Of a stretch of 64,000 nt of DNA, positions 8,329-16,229 are shown one piece after another. Below the pieces are notes generated by a model. That model made no database searches, was not told the origin of the DNA, and saw only the letters and a program-made list of their open reading frames with translations. The number at the start of each line of letters is the position of its first letter. Within the stretch, counting starts at the first letter, position 1. Source of the DNA: Fructobacillus parabroussonetiae (GTDB taxonomy: Bacteria > Bacillota > Bacilli > Lactobacillales > Lactobacillaceae); NCBI RefSeq assembly GCF_018437265.1, contig NZ_JAAMFL010000001.1, forward strand, positions 145,014 to 209,013, read 5' to 3'. Both the position numbers and the translations under genes were made by a program.

Positions 8329-8565
8329 ATGGATGTAAAAGCAGGTGTATTAGAAATTATCCAAGACGTAACTGGTGAGGACATGTCCAACCAAATGGAT
8401 GAAAACCTTTTTGATTCAGGTTTGCTTGATTCAATGGCAACGGTTGAAATGCTGCTTGCTTTGGAATCACGTTTCAACATCCAAGCGCCAGTTTCAGAAT
8501 TGGCTCGTGAAGATTGGGATACGACCAACAAGATCGTGGCAAGTGTTACTTCACTGATGGGATAA
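8329..8565 (+). CDS. dltC: DltC, D-alanyl carrier protein
   Basis: A 78-residue acidic acyl-carrier-like protein. The phosphopantetheine attachment serine is Ser35 in GLLDSM. The cofactor is expected to be added by AcpS, which is encoded just downstream of the operon. A GAGGAA ribosome site precedes the ATG. The protein delivers activated D-alanine from DltA to DltB. Confidence 0.95.
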   Translation: MDVKAGVLEIIQDVTGEDMSNQMDENLFDSGLLDSMATVEMLLALESRFNIQAPVSELAREDWDTTNKIVASVTSLMG

Positions 8566-8571
8566 AACCTC

Positions 8572-9864
8572 ATGTCGAACAAGAAAAAACTTTGGCGGAT
8601 TTTTGGTCCAGTGCTGGTTGCCTTTGGCTTGTTAGCACTGGTCTTCCTTCTGCCATTCTCTTTAACGAATTATAGTCAAAAGAGTTTACAAGAATCGTCC
8701 GTTTCTTTTTCAAACCAATTGGTTAAAGGCGAAGCGGTCAAAAACGCCGCTTTTGCGGATAAAAAAGTGAATTATGTGCCATTCTTTGGTTCGTCTGAAC
8801 TTTCTCGAATCGATTCGCTTCACCCTTCGGTTTTGGCTGAAAAGTATCACCGGAACTACCAACCCTTCATGTTGGGAAAGGCCGGTTCGGATTCCCTCGT
8901 TCACTTCCTGAACATGCAGGAAATGCAGGGAACCTTGAAGACGAAAAAGGCCGTTTATGTGGTTTCACCACAATGGTTTACCAAGACGGGGTCGGATGCC
9001 GGCTTTGATCTGTTCTACTCGCCTTTGCAGGTGGTGGACTGGTTATTAAACCTTGACCAAAACAAGCCAAGGGCAACCGATCAGTTCGTGGCTTCACAAG
9101 TCTTGCAGCGTTCCGTTGTTAAAAACAACGCTTATTACAACCGACTTTTGACAAAGGTTGAAAAGGGCGAGCAGTTGTCAGAAACCAATCTGTCAACCTT
9201 GCGATTGAAGCACCGGATTTTGTCTCGACAAGATGCGCTGTTCTCCCGTTTTGAAAAGACATCAAACTATCAAAACCGTGTCTTGCCAGCTGCTAAGTCC
9301 TTGCCAACGACCTACTCAAAGAATGTCTTGGACCGCATTGGTTATGATGAAGGAAAGAAGGGGACGTCAAACAACCCATTCCACATTAAGAACTCCTTCT
9401 ACACGACCCGGGTAATGGCCGAAAAGAAGGCTTTGAAGGGCGCACAAAAGGACTATGATTACACACAGTCCGTTGAGTATGCCTACTTCCAGTCTGTTCT
9501 TGATAACTTCGCTAAGAACCACACGGACGTGATGTTTGTCATTACGCCGGTTAACCAGCGTTGGGCCAAGTACACTGGTTTGAACAATACGATGTACCAG
9601 CAATCGGTTCAAAAGATTAAGTATCAGTTGCAAAGCCAAGGCTTTAACAACATCGCCGACTTGTCACAAGACGGCGGCGAAGACTACTTTATGCAGGATA
9701 CGATTCACGTCGGTTGGCGTGGATGGTTAGCATTGGATCAGTACTTGAATCCGTTCTTGTCGAGTGCCAAGACGGAAACAAACTACCAGATTAATAACCG
9801 GTTCTTATCAAAGGATTGGCAGAACTTAAAGCCGAGTCAACAATCGGTTGAAAGTTTCCAATAA
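8572..9864 (+). CDS. dltD: DltD, D-alanyl transfer protein
   Basis: A 430-residue protein with one N-terminal membrane helix (about 9-28) and an extracellular SGNH-like domain. The nucleophile serine lies in FFGSSELSR and the late catalytic pair in DTIHVGW. The 6-bp gap to dltC makes it the last gene of dltXABCD. It completes D-alanine esterification of lipoteichoic acid at the outer face. A terminator follows directly. Confidence 0.95.
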   Translation: MSNKKKLWRIFGPVLVAFGLLALVFLLPFSLTNYSQKSLQESSVSFSNQLVKGEAVKNAAFADKKVNYVPFFGSSELSRIDSLHPSVLAEKYHRNYQPFMLGKAGSDSLVHFLNMQEMQGTLKTKKAVYVVSPQWFTKTGSDAGFDLFYSPLQVVDWLLNLDQNKPRATDQFVASQVLQRSVVKNNAYYNRLLTKVEKGEQLSETNLSTLRLKHRILSRQDALFSRFEKTSNYQNRVLPAAKSLPTTYSKNVLDRIGYDEGKKGTSNNPFHIKNSFYTTRVMAEKKALKGAQKDYDYTQSVEYAYFQSVLDNFAKNHTDVMFVITPVNQRWAKYTGLNNTMYQQSVQKIKYQLQSQGFNNIADLSQDGGEDYFMQDTIHVGWRGWLALDQYLNPFLSSAKTETNYQINNRFLSKDWQNLKPSQQSVESFQ

Positions 9865-9873
9865 TGAACAAAA

Positions 9874-9917
9874 AGAGCGTTGCAGAGCGATTTATTCGCC
9901 CAAGCAACGCTTTTTTG
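9874..9917 (+). terminator. dlt operon terminator
   Basis: AGCGTTGC (9876-9883) pairs with GCAACGCT (9904-9911) over a 20-nt loop, followed by six T. The T run merges into the -10 region of acpS. Confidence 0.85.
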
Positions 9918-9924
9918 TTAGAAT
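9916..9924 (+). promoter_or_regulatory. acpS extended -10, implying a leaderless mRNA
   Basis: TGT-TAGAAT (TG at 9916-9917, hexamer 9919-9924) ends only six bases before the acpS ATG at 9931. Transcription would begin at or next to the start codon. Only a poor AAAGG lies between. Confidence 0.5.
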
Positions 9925-9930
9925 AAAGGT

Positions 9931-10332
9931 ATGATTATTGGTATTGGAAACGACATGGAATCCATTGCTCGAATCGAGGCGGTCCTCGAACGACGGCCAA
10001 ATTTTTTGTCGACAATTTTGACAAAAGAAGAGATTCAAGCCGCTTCGGAACGAACGGGGAAACACTACCTGGAGTTTGTTGCGGGTCGTTTCTCAGCCAA
10101 AGAGGCTTATTCAAAGGCCCTTGGGACCGGCATCGGGAAAAAGGCAGCTTGGCAGGATATCACCATTTTGAATGCACCCTCCGGCCGTCCGGAGATCCGT
10201 GTTCGAGGGCAGAAAGCGACTTTGTCTGTGGCCATTACCCATTCTGGGGACTATGTTTCAACAATTGTGGTGATTGAGAAACTGTCCTGCTTTGAAAGAA
10301 TGAAGAAGAAACACTGGGAGAAAAAACGCTAA
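9931..10332 (+). CDS. acpS: AcpS, holo-[acyl-carrier-protein] synthase
   Basis: A 133-residue cytosolic phosphopantetheinyl transferase that converts apo-ACP (and DltC) to the holo form using CoA. It shows the family start IIGIGNDMESIARI (with the Mg-binding Asp), GRFSAKEAYSKALGTGIG and the late SVAITHSGDYV. It is slightly longer than usual because of a basic C-terminal tail (ERMKKKHWEKKR). The stop shares its last base with the alr start (TAATG), so the two are coupled, the usual acpS-alr order of Firmicutes. Confidence 0.95.
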   Translation: MIIGIGNDMESIARIEAVLERRPNFLSTILTKEEIQAASERTGKHYLEFVAGRFSAKEAYSKALGTGIGKKAAWQDITILNAPSGRPEIRVRGQKATLSVAITHSGDYVSTIVVIEKLSCFERMKKKHWEKKR

Positions 10333-11471
10333 TGAATAAGAACGAAGCCCTAACTCGCCGTGGGTTGGCCTTTCTTCGATCAAAAGAGGCGCTTGTTCAA
10401 AACGCAAAAAAAACCATGGCACAGGCTCACGCCAAGCGCTTGATTGCCGTTATTAAAGCCAACGCCTACGGCCATGGCGATGTTTGGGCAGCAAAAACAC
10501 TCTACGAACAGTTGGCTGTTCATGACTTTGCCGTGGCCACGGTGAAAGAAGCCTTGCGTGTTCGTGCCGCTTTTTTGAAAGAAGACGTTCAAGTCCTTTT
10601 GTTGGGCGTGCAACCGGCAGAGCAAGCCGCTTTGATGGCTGAAAACAAGATTGCAACGGTGGCTGGCTCATTCGATTGGCTACGCCGTGCAAAAGAGTCG
10701 TTAAAGGCTGAAAAGCGCCAGCAACGACTGGTTGTTCATTTGGCCGTCGATACGGGAATGGGCCGTGTTGGCGCAAAGACCGAAGAGGAGTTAGCCTCAA
10801 TGGTGGACTTTGTTCGGCAAGATGAGAGCTTTGAATTGGGTGGCGTCATGACGCATTTTGCCACGGCCGATGATCATAATCAAGCGTATTACGATCAGCA
10901 GCTAGCCGATTTCATCCACTTGGTCACGGACCTGGACATTCCTGAGAAATACTGGCACCTGGCTAATTCGGGTAGTGCCCTCTTCCATGCCGATCAAGTA
11001 CCAACGCAGACCATCCGTGTTGGGGCGGCGCTTTACGGCTTTAATCCGGCTGATGGAGAATATGCCTTGCCAATTGACTTAGAACCCGTGGGTCGCTTGG
11101 TTGGCCGTATTTGGGCGGTCCACCGGCTCTTAAAGGGGGAATCGCTTTCCTACGGGGCAACCTATACGGCTAAAAAGGATGAGTGGGTCGCCACGGTACC
11201 GATTGGCTATGCCGATGGCTGGACGAGACGACTTTCCGGGATGTCGGTGCTGGTGAATGGGCAACGAGAGAAAGTCTTGGGCCGGGTGACGATGGATCAA
11301 ATCGTCATTTCTTTGCCGGAAGCATTACCCGTGAACACCGAAGTGACCTTTATTGGGCAGGAGGGTTCAGAAAGCATTTCGATTGAAGACGTCGCTCGTT
11401 ATGCCGGGACCATCCCGCACGAAATACTAACGGGCATCTCAGACCGGGTTCCCCGTGTTGACGTCGACTGA
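10332..11471 (+). CDS. alr: alanine racemase
   Basis: A 379-residue PLP enzyme making D-alanine for peptidoglycan and for the dlt operon upstream. The PLP lysine is Lys42 in AVIKANAYGHGD. The second catalytic residue is the Tyr in LSYGATYTA. VHLAVDTGMGRVG and the phosphate-binding GAALYGFNP are present. Length fits the family. Coupled to acpS by a one-base overlap. Confidence 0.97.
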   Translation: MNKNEALTRRGLAFLRSKEALVQNAKKTMAQAHAKRLIAVIKANAYGHGDVWAAKTLYEQLAVHDFAVATVKEALRVRAAFLKEDVQVLLLGVQPAEQAALMAENKIATVAGSFDWLRRAKESLKAEKRQQRLVVHLAVDTGMGRVGAKTEEELASMVDFVRQDESFELGGVMTHFATADDHNQAYYDQQLADFIHLVTDLDIPEKYWHLANSGSALFHADQVPTQTIRVGAALYGFNPADGEYALPIDLEPVGRLVGRIWAVHRLLKGESLSYGATYTAKKDEWVATVPIGYADGWTRRLSGMSVLVNGQREKVLGRVTMDQIVISLPEALPVNTEVTFIGQEGSESISIEDVARYAGTIPHEILTGISDRVPRVDVD

Positions 11472-11509
11472 TAAAAGGGCCTTAGCCCGTACATAGAAAA
11501 GGAAAAAAG

Positions 11510-11887
11510 ATGACAGCAGATTATGAAAACGTTCGCCGAGGGGACGTCTTCTTTGCGGACTTAAAGCAGGGGGTTGGCTCCGAACAAAGTGGGGTTCGGC
11601 CAGTCCTGATTATTCAAAACGACCGGGGCAATCAGAATGCGCCAACGACCATTGTGGCAGCGATTACTTCCAAGATCATGAAGGCAAAATTGCCGACCCA
11701 TGTTCTGCTCCCCGAAAAAGAAGGCATCATGAAAAAGGATTCGATCATTTTAACCGAGCAGGTTCGGACGGTCGATAAGTTGCGCCTGCGCGATCGAATT
11801 GGGCATTTGGAAGCAAATAATGATACGATGAAGGCAGTTGAAAAGGCCTTGCTCGTTTCGCTCGGGATTTCAGCGAAAGGGCTTTAA
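11510..11887 (+). CDS. mazF: MazF/EndoA-type mRNA interferase (solitary toxin)
   Basis: A 125-residue PemK/MazF-fold endoribonuclease. Motifs: VRRGDVFFADL, GSEQSGVRPVLIIQND (with the catalytic Arg) and PTTIVAAITSK, then KDSIILTEQVRTVDK. In Bacillus the antitoxin gene lies between alr and mazF. Here only 38 bp separate them, so there is no room for an antitoxin, and none follows (ciaR starts 72 bp downstream). Solitary MazF after alr is seen in other lactic acid bacteria. The antitoxin may be encoded elsewhere or lost. Confidence 0.9.
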   Translation: MTADYENVRRGDVFFADLKQGVGSEQSGVRPVLIIQNDRGNQNAPTTIVAAITSKIMKAKLPTHVLLPEKEGIMKKDSIILTEQVRTVDKLRLRDRIGHLEANNDTMKAVEKALLVSLGISAKGL

Positions 11888-11924
11888 TTTAACCTTAATC
11901 TATTCCTGTTAATTTGGTAAGAAT
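11883..11924 (+). promoter_or_regulatory. ciaRH promoter with a CiaR-like direct repeat
   Basis: The repeat TTTAAT-N5-CTTAAT (11883-11888 and 11894-11899) has the 11-bp period of the streptococcal CiaR box (NTTAAG-N5-NTTAAG), with T for G. Its second half covers the expected -35 (11895-11900), 17 bp upstream of an extended -10 (TGG-TAAGAA, 11915-11923). Autoregulation is an inference from this geometry. Confidence 0.45.
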
Positions 11925-11959
11925 AAGGATTCACTCGGCTTTTAGAAGGGAAGGCAAAC

Positions 11960-12658
11960 ATGGCAAAAGCAATTAAAATTTTATTGATCGAGGACGATCA
12001 GAATTTAGCGGATAACATCGTTGGCTTCTTACAAGACTTTGCTGATGTGACGGCCGTAACCGATGGGTTGGACGGCGAGTTTGAGGCAAAGGAGTCACCC
12101 TTTGATTTGATTATCTGTGATTTGATGCTACCGGGCCAATCGGGTCTGAACATCATTAAGAACGTTCGTGAGGCCAAAGTCGTGACCCCTGTTTTGATTT
12201 TGACGGCCAAGGCTTCTTTGGATGACAAGATTGAAGGCTTTAACGTTGGGGCAGATGACTATCTAACCAAGCCCTTCCACCGCGAAGAACTGTTGGTTCG
12301 TGTCAAGGCTTTGCTCCGTCGTACGGGCGTTTACTCAGAAGATAACACCATCACGGTTGGCGAATTGACAATCAACTTGGAAAACCGCGGTGTTCAGGTT
12401 CATGGACAGTCCGTCAAGCTGGTTGGAAAAGAATTCGATATTTTGACTTATCTGGGTCAAAACAAAAATATCATCGTGACCCGTGATCAGATTTTTGATC
12501 GTGTCTGGGGCGTTGATTCTGATACGACCATTAACGTTGTGAACATTTACTTGAATAATCTCCGCCGAAAGTTGGAGGCCGTTGATCAGGGTGGCTTAAT
12601 CAAGACCTTGCGAAACATTGGCTTTATTCTTGAGGTGCCAGATGACGAAGCTGATTAA
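11960..12658 (+). CDS. ciaR: CiaR-like response regulator (OmpR family)
   Basis: A 232-residue DNA-binding response regulator. Receiver domain residues 4-118: phosphoacceptor Asp54 in ICDLMLPG, Thr/Lys switch in LTAKAS and TKPF (Lys104). Winged helix at the C-terminus (VKLVGKEFDILTYL, NIVNIYLNNLRRKL-like region). The receiver matches CiaR of streptococci closely by eye (FLQDFADVTAVTDG, LDDKIEGFNVGADDYLTKPF). A histidine kinase overlaps downstream and an HtrA protease follows, the known CiaR target, which supports the name. Confidence 0.88.
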   Translation: MAKAIKILLIEDDQNLADNIVGFLQDFADVTAVTDGLDGEFEAKESPFDLIICDLMLPGQSGLNIIKNVREAKVVTPVLILTAKASLDDKIEGFNVGADDYLTKPFHREELLVRVKALLRRTGVYSEDNTITVGELTINLENRGVQVHGQSVKLVGKEFDILTYLGQNKNIIVTRDQIFDRVWGVDSDTTINVVNIYLNNLRRKLEAVDQGGLIKTLRNIGFILEVPDDEAD

Positions 12659-13958
12659 CCGAAAACAACAGATTGATAATTTCGCCACCTTGGCCCTGGG
12701 CTTGATGGTGATTTTTACCTTTCTAGCCGGTGTGATTTTTTGGATTTACACCTTTACGATTTATGACAACTCTGACCGTGTCATTAATCAATACGTCTCC
12801 TACTACCAGCAATCCGCAATAGATGATGGTGGTTCGGATACAGATCCCACGAAAAAAACGGGGAAGTCCGTCACCATGGCGCACCCCGATGAATTCCGTG
12901 GGAACATGCTTTACTTTGATGAAAAGGGCAACCAAATTGAGGGGCAGGCAGCAACTGGTGCCAAAAACGTGTTGAACCGAAAAATCACGCTGAAGTTTGA
13001 TAAAAACGATTTGGGTGAGAGCCCAAAGACTGTTTATAAGAACAAAACCTACCTGCGTATTCAGGCGGTCAAGTTCAAAAAAGGAACGGTTGTCGTGCCT
13101 GGTGGCGCCGGTGTTCAGTCGGCCGCTTACGGTTATGTCTTCGTGGATGTGACGGACACGGTTGTGAACCTGAAGAAGTTCCAGGACGTGTTGATTTGGT
13201 CCTTTGTCTGGGCCTTTATCTTCGCCCTCTTCTTTGCTTATTTCGTGTCAAGGCAGTCAATGAAACCCATCTTACGTGCCTGGCAGCAGCAACAAGACTT
13301 TGTTAATAACGCCGCCCACGAATTACGGACACCGATGTCTGTTATTCAGGGTAAATTGGAAACGATGCTGACCAAGCCGACGGCAACAATCCGCGAAGAG
13401 TCCGAAGCCGTTATTTTGTCACTGTCTGAGGTTCGTCGATTGAATTCGTTAACCAATAACATGCTGACTTTGGCCAAGTCGGGCTCGAACATGACCAAGA
13501 TTGAAAAGGAGAAGACAGATATTCAGGCCTTCATGGTCAAGGTCCTCTCCCCCTATGTTGAGATGGGCAGTTTGTCCGATAAGCAGGTCAAAGTCGATGT
13601 TGACGTCAAACAAAAGGTGGCCATCGATCGCAAGCGCATTCACCAACTGCTGGTCTTGCTAATGGATAACGCGTTGAAGTATTCAGAAGATGGGGATGCC
13701 ATCCGTGTTTCGGCAAAAGTTGAAAAGAAACGGTTGGTCATTGCCGTGGCCGATACAGGCCGCGGTATTTCCGCTGAGGGGAAAAAGCACATCTTTGATC
13801 GCTTTTACCGCGAAGATAAGACTGGGAACCGCCAAACGGGTGGTACTGGCTTAGGGCTTTCCATCGCCGAATGGATTGTCCGTGCCCACAATGGTAAAAT
13901 TACCGTAATTGATAACAAGCCGAAGGGAACGATTTTCCGCGTGACTCTTCCGCTTTAA
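12642..13958 (+). CDS. ciaH: CiaH-like sensor histidine kinase
   Basis: A 438-residue membrane kinase. TM1 about residues 15-40, an outside sensor region of about 140 residues, TM2 about 183-203, then HisKA with phosphorylatable His226 (NNAAHELRTP), and the ATPase boxes DNALKYSEDGD, VADTGRGIS and GGTGLGLS. The start at 12642 (ATGACGAAG) is chosen over an earlier ATG because GAGG lies just before it. It overlaps the ciaR stop by 17 bp. It probably signals envelope stress to CiaR. Confidence 0.88.
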   Translation: MTKLINRKQQIDNFATLALGLMVIFTFLAGVIFWIYTFTIYDNSDRVINQYVSYYQQSAIDDGGSDTDPTKKTGKSVTMAHPDEFRGNMLYFDEKGNQIEGQAATGAKNVLNRKITLKFDKNDLGESPKTVYKNKTYLRIQAVKFKKGTVVVPGGAGVQSAAYGYVFVDVTDTVVNLKKFQDVLIWSFVWAFIFALFFAYFVSRQSMKPILRAWQQQQDFVNNAAHELRTPMSVIQGKLETMLTKPTATIREESEAVILSLSEVRRLNSLTNNMLTLAKSGSNMTKIEKEKTDIQAFMVKVLSPYVEMGSLSDKQVKVDVDVKQKVAIDRKRIHQLLVLLMDNALKYSEDGDAIRVSAKVEKKRLVIAVADTGRGISAEGKKHIFDRFYREDKTGNRQTGGTGLGLSIAEWIVRAHNGKITVIDNKPKGTIFRVTLPL

Positions 13959-13982
13959 CGAAGGATTGAAGGAGTTTTGCTG

Positions 13983-14858
13983 ATGCGCCGGCATATCGTC
14001 TTTATAAAAAGTAAATTTTGGCCAACCATCGCGCTGGTAATCGCCCTATTCGTTGGGGCAGGCGTGGTTTTCGCTTCGACTTTACCAAATTCTTGGTACC
14101 AAGCACGTTTAGCAAAGGCAACGCATACCAACGCCTCTGGAACAGCGACGGTTGCAGCCGTTGCCTATACATCCAATGACAAGGCTAAGACTGCTTTCAC
14201 AAAGGTTAAAAACGCCGTTGTCACGGTGCAAAACCTACAAAAGTCCGCCTCGCTGGAAGACGGTGCAGGCGCCTTTGATAGTCAGAATAAGAATACGGAT
14301 AGTAATAACTATCAAACGGCCTCGCAGGGTTCGGGTGTTGTTTTAAAGATTAACAAGGGGTCGGCCGATATCATTACGAACTATCACGTCATTGAGAATT
14401 CGGCGGCGATTCAGGTAGTCGATGCGAACGGTGATAAGGCAACGGCTACGATTTTGAAATCGGATGCCAGCCAAGATTTGGCGCTGATCCGCGTGAAGTC
14501 AACCGCCTTTAAGAAGGTGGCCACGCTCGCCGATTCCGACAAAGTCGTCACTGGTCAAAACGTGATGGCGATCGGCTCGCCTTTGGGCGCCGACTACTCG
14601 TCAACCATGACAAAGGGCATCGTGTCACAGGCCAAGCGTTCCTTAACGGCCAATGAAACCAATAATAAAGCTGTGACGGTTATTCAAACGGACGCAGCCA
14701 TTAACCAGGGAAATTCTGGTGGCGCTTTGATTAACGATGCCGGTCAAGTGATTGGCATTGCCTCGTCAAAGATTACGGCTTCCGCGCAAAACACCAACGT
14801 GGAGGGGATGGGCTTTGCCATTCCGTCAAATCAGGTAGCGGACTTTATTAAGTCTTAA
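13983..14858 (+). CDS. htrA: HtrA/DegP-like serine protease lacking the PDZ domain
   Basis: A 291-residue surface protease. One N-terminal membrane anchor (about residues 9-28) is followed by a trypsin-like domain with the full triad: His in ITNYHVIEN, Asp in SQDLALIRV, Ser in QGNSGGALI. The protein stops at FAIPSNQVADFIKS, exactly where other HtrA proteins continue into a PDZ domain, and a perfect terminator follows within 10 bp, so this is not a frameshift cut at the window level. ATG at 13983 is used because GAAGGAG lies eight bases before it. Placed behind ciaRH, as expected for a Cia-controlled quality-control protease. Confidence 0.9.
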   Translation: MRRHIVFIKSKFWPTIALVIALFVGAGVVFASTLPNSWYQARLAKATHTNASGTATVAAVAYTSNDKAKTAFTKVKNAVVTVQNLQKSASLEDGAGAFDSQNKNTDSNNYQTASQGSGVVLKINKGSADIITNYHVIENSAAIQVVDANGDKATATILKSDASQDLALIRVKSTAFKKVATLADSDKVVTGQNVMAIGSPLGADYSSTMTKGIVSQAKRSLTANETNNKAVTVIQTDAAINQGNSGGALINDAGQVIGIASSKITASAQNTNVEGMGFAIPSNQVADFIKS

Positions 14859-14863
14859 AAATA

Positions 14864-14897
14864 AAAACGGTGCGTTCAATTGAACGCACCGTTTTCT
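14864..14897 (+). terminator. shared htrA / thioredoxin terminator
   Basis: A 32-bp perfect palindrome (AAAACGGTGCGTTCAA and its complement) between convergent genes. It should work on both strands. Confidence 0.92.
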
Positions 14898-14922
14898 TTT
14901 GGTCTTTGTTAAAATAAAGGCA

Positions 14923-15252
14923 TTAGCCAAGTGTTGCTTGGTACCAGTCTTGCACTTGCTTTGGGTTTAAACGTTCCCCGTGGCCGATTTGGTCAACCTT
15001 CTTGCCGTTTTCGAACAAAACGAAGGCTGGAATACCCTTGAGGCCGAATTGGCTGGCCCAGTCGAGGTTGTCATCACGATCAGCATCCATCCAATCGGCT
15101 GTCTTTTCGACCTGGTCACGAATGCCTTGAACAAAGGGCTTGATTGCCTTGCAATCGCCACACCAGTCGGCTGATAAGAAAACAAGGTGCCGACCTGGTT
15201 GGTTGATGAACGCAGTGAGTTCGTCATTTGAGTGTGCTGTTGATTGATACAT
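14923..15252 (-). CDS. thioredoxin-family protein with a CGDC active site
   Basis: A 109-residue cytosolic thioredoxin-fold protein. The redox motif is WCGDCK rather than the WCGPCK of classic thioredoxin, and the cis-Pro follows in KGIPAFVLFENG. No signal peptide. A very strong GGAGGTGG ribosome site precedes the ATG. Aspartate between the cysteines changes the redox potential in known variants, so it may serve a specialised reductase or bacillithiol-free disulfide role. It forms a single-gene transcript ending at the shared palindrome. Confidence 0.85.
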   Translation of the reverse strand: MYQSTAHSNDELTAFINQPGRHLVFLSADWCGDCKAIKPFVQGIRDQVEKTADWMDADRDDNLDWASQFGLKGIPAFVLFENGKKVDQIGHGERLNPKQVQDWYQATLG

Positions 15253-15332
15253 AATCCACCTCCATTTCTCTATAGTTTAGCACAGTTTATTAAATTGGTC
15301 TACTTCATTTTCAAACATAAAAAGAGGGGCGT

Positions 15333-16088
15333 ATGCCAAAAATTAATTCTTTTGACAAGCAAAAAGGTGAACCGGTTCGTTCAAAAGAGCTGACACCATC
15401 AAAACTGAAAAAGCGACTTGCAAGTGGCCCGATAAAAGCTGAAGAGGACTTTTCCTTCTTCTCCCTTGTGAATCAGGGACGGTCCAAAAGCGACTTTTTA
15501 GCGCTTTTGGCACTGGTCGAGAAGGGACAAAAGATTTTGAAACGTCCGATTTTGGTCCACCTTAGGACAGGGGATCTAAGGCCGGAGGATGTTGGCTCCT
15601 TTGTCCAAGAGATGCTGGCAAAAGACCTCGTCAATTTTTTAGTGGTGCGAGGCGACTTTCGTCTGCATGAAGACGGCTATCAACAAGCCGAGGCGCTGCT
15701 TTCAGCACTCCATCGAGAAAGTAAGGGGGCCTTCTTTTTGGCCGGAACAATTGATCCAACAGCCGCCGATTTAGAAGAAATCCTCGAAAGAATCAAAGCA
15801 AAGAAGGTGGCCGGGGCTGCGCTTTTAATCAGTCAAATCGCCTTAGACGCTGAGCCCTTGTTGGTTCTACAGAATGCAATGGCGCTGTCGTCAGCGGCCC
15901 GTTTACCACTTTCGGCCGGGCTTATTCATCAACCGACGGCAAAGCAACTCACCTTCTTAAGGGAAAAGTTTGGATTGAGCATACCGGCTAACTTTTTACG
16001 GGAGCCGAAGAAAAGGGCGGCGCTTGTGGAAAAAGAGCTGTTTGAAGGAAACTTTTCCGTCTTTCATTATTTTTCGTTGCCAGATTAG
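15333..16088 (+). CDS. MetF-like (methylenetetrahydrofolate reductase superfamily) protein, divergent
   Basis: A 251-residue cytosolic protein that looks like a shortened TIM barrel. The segments RPILVHLRTGDLRPEDV and VNFLVVRGDFR align by eye with the HLTC-RD and NILALRGD segments of MetF, and GAALLISQIALDAEP with its ITQ-FD strand. The N-terminal strand that carries the MetF catalytic Glu is not recognisable, and the protein is about 40 residues short. It could bind a folate or flavin without MetF activity. AGAGGGG lies before the ATG. It stands alone between divergent thioredoxin and kimA. Confidence 0.45.
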   Translation: MPKINSFDKQKGEPVRSKELTPSKLKKRLASGPIKAEEDFSFFSLVNQGRSKSDFLALLALVEKGQKILKRPILVHLRTGDLRPEDVGSFVQEMLAKDLVNFLVVRGDFRLHEDGYQQAEALLSALHRESKGAFFLAGTIDPTAADLEEILERIKAKKVAGAALLISQIALDAEPLLVLQNAMALSSAARLPLSAGLIHQPTAKQLTFLREKFGLSIPANFLREPKKRAALVEKELFEGNFSVFHYFSLPD

Positions 16089-16155
16089 AAAATGAGACTG
16101 TTCAAGTGCGATAAAAAGAGCTAGAATAATGGTTCTTGAGACCTTTTTCAAAGTC

Positions 16156-16184
16156 TTGTCCGACCCTTTTTTTATCCATATAAA
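16156..16184 (+). promoter_or_regulatory. kimA promoter
   Basis: TTGTCC (16156-16161), 17-bp spacer, TATAAA (16179-16184). No long structured leader is present, so a c-di-AMP riboswitch, which controls kimA in Bacillus, is not seen here. Confidence 0.6.
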
Positions 16185-16229
16185 AGGGGTACAATAAATA
16201 TTTATTAAGAGAAAAGTTGGAGAGAAACC

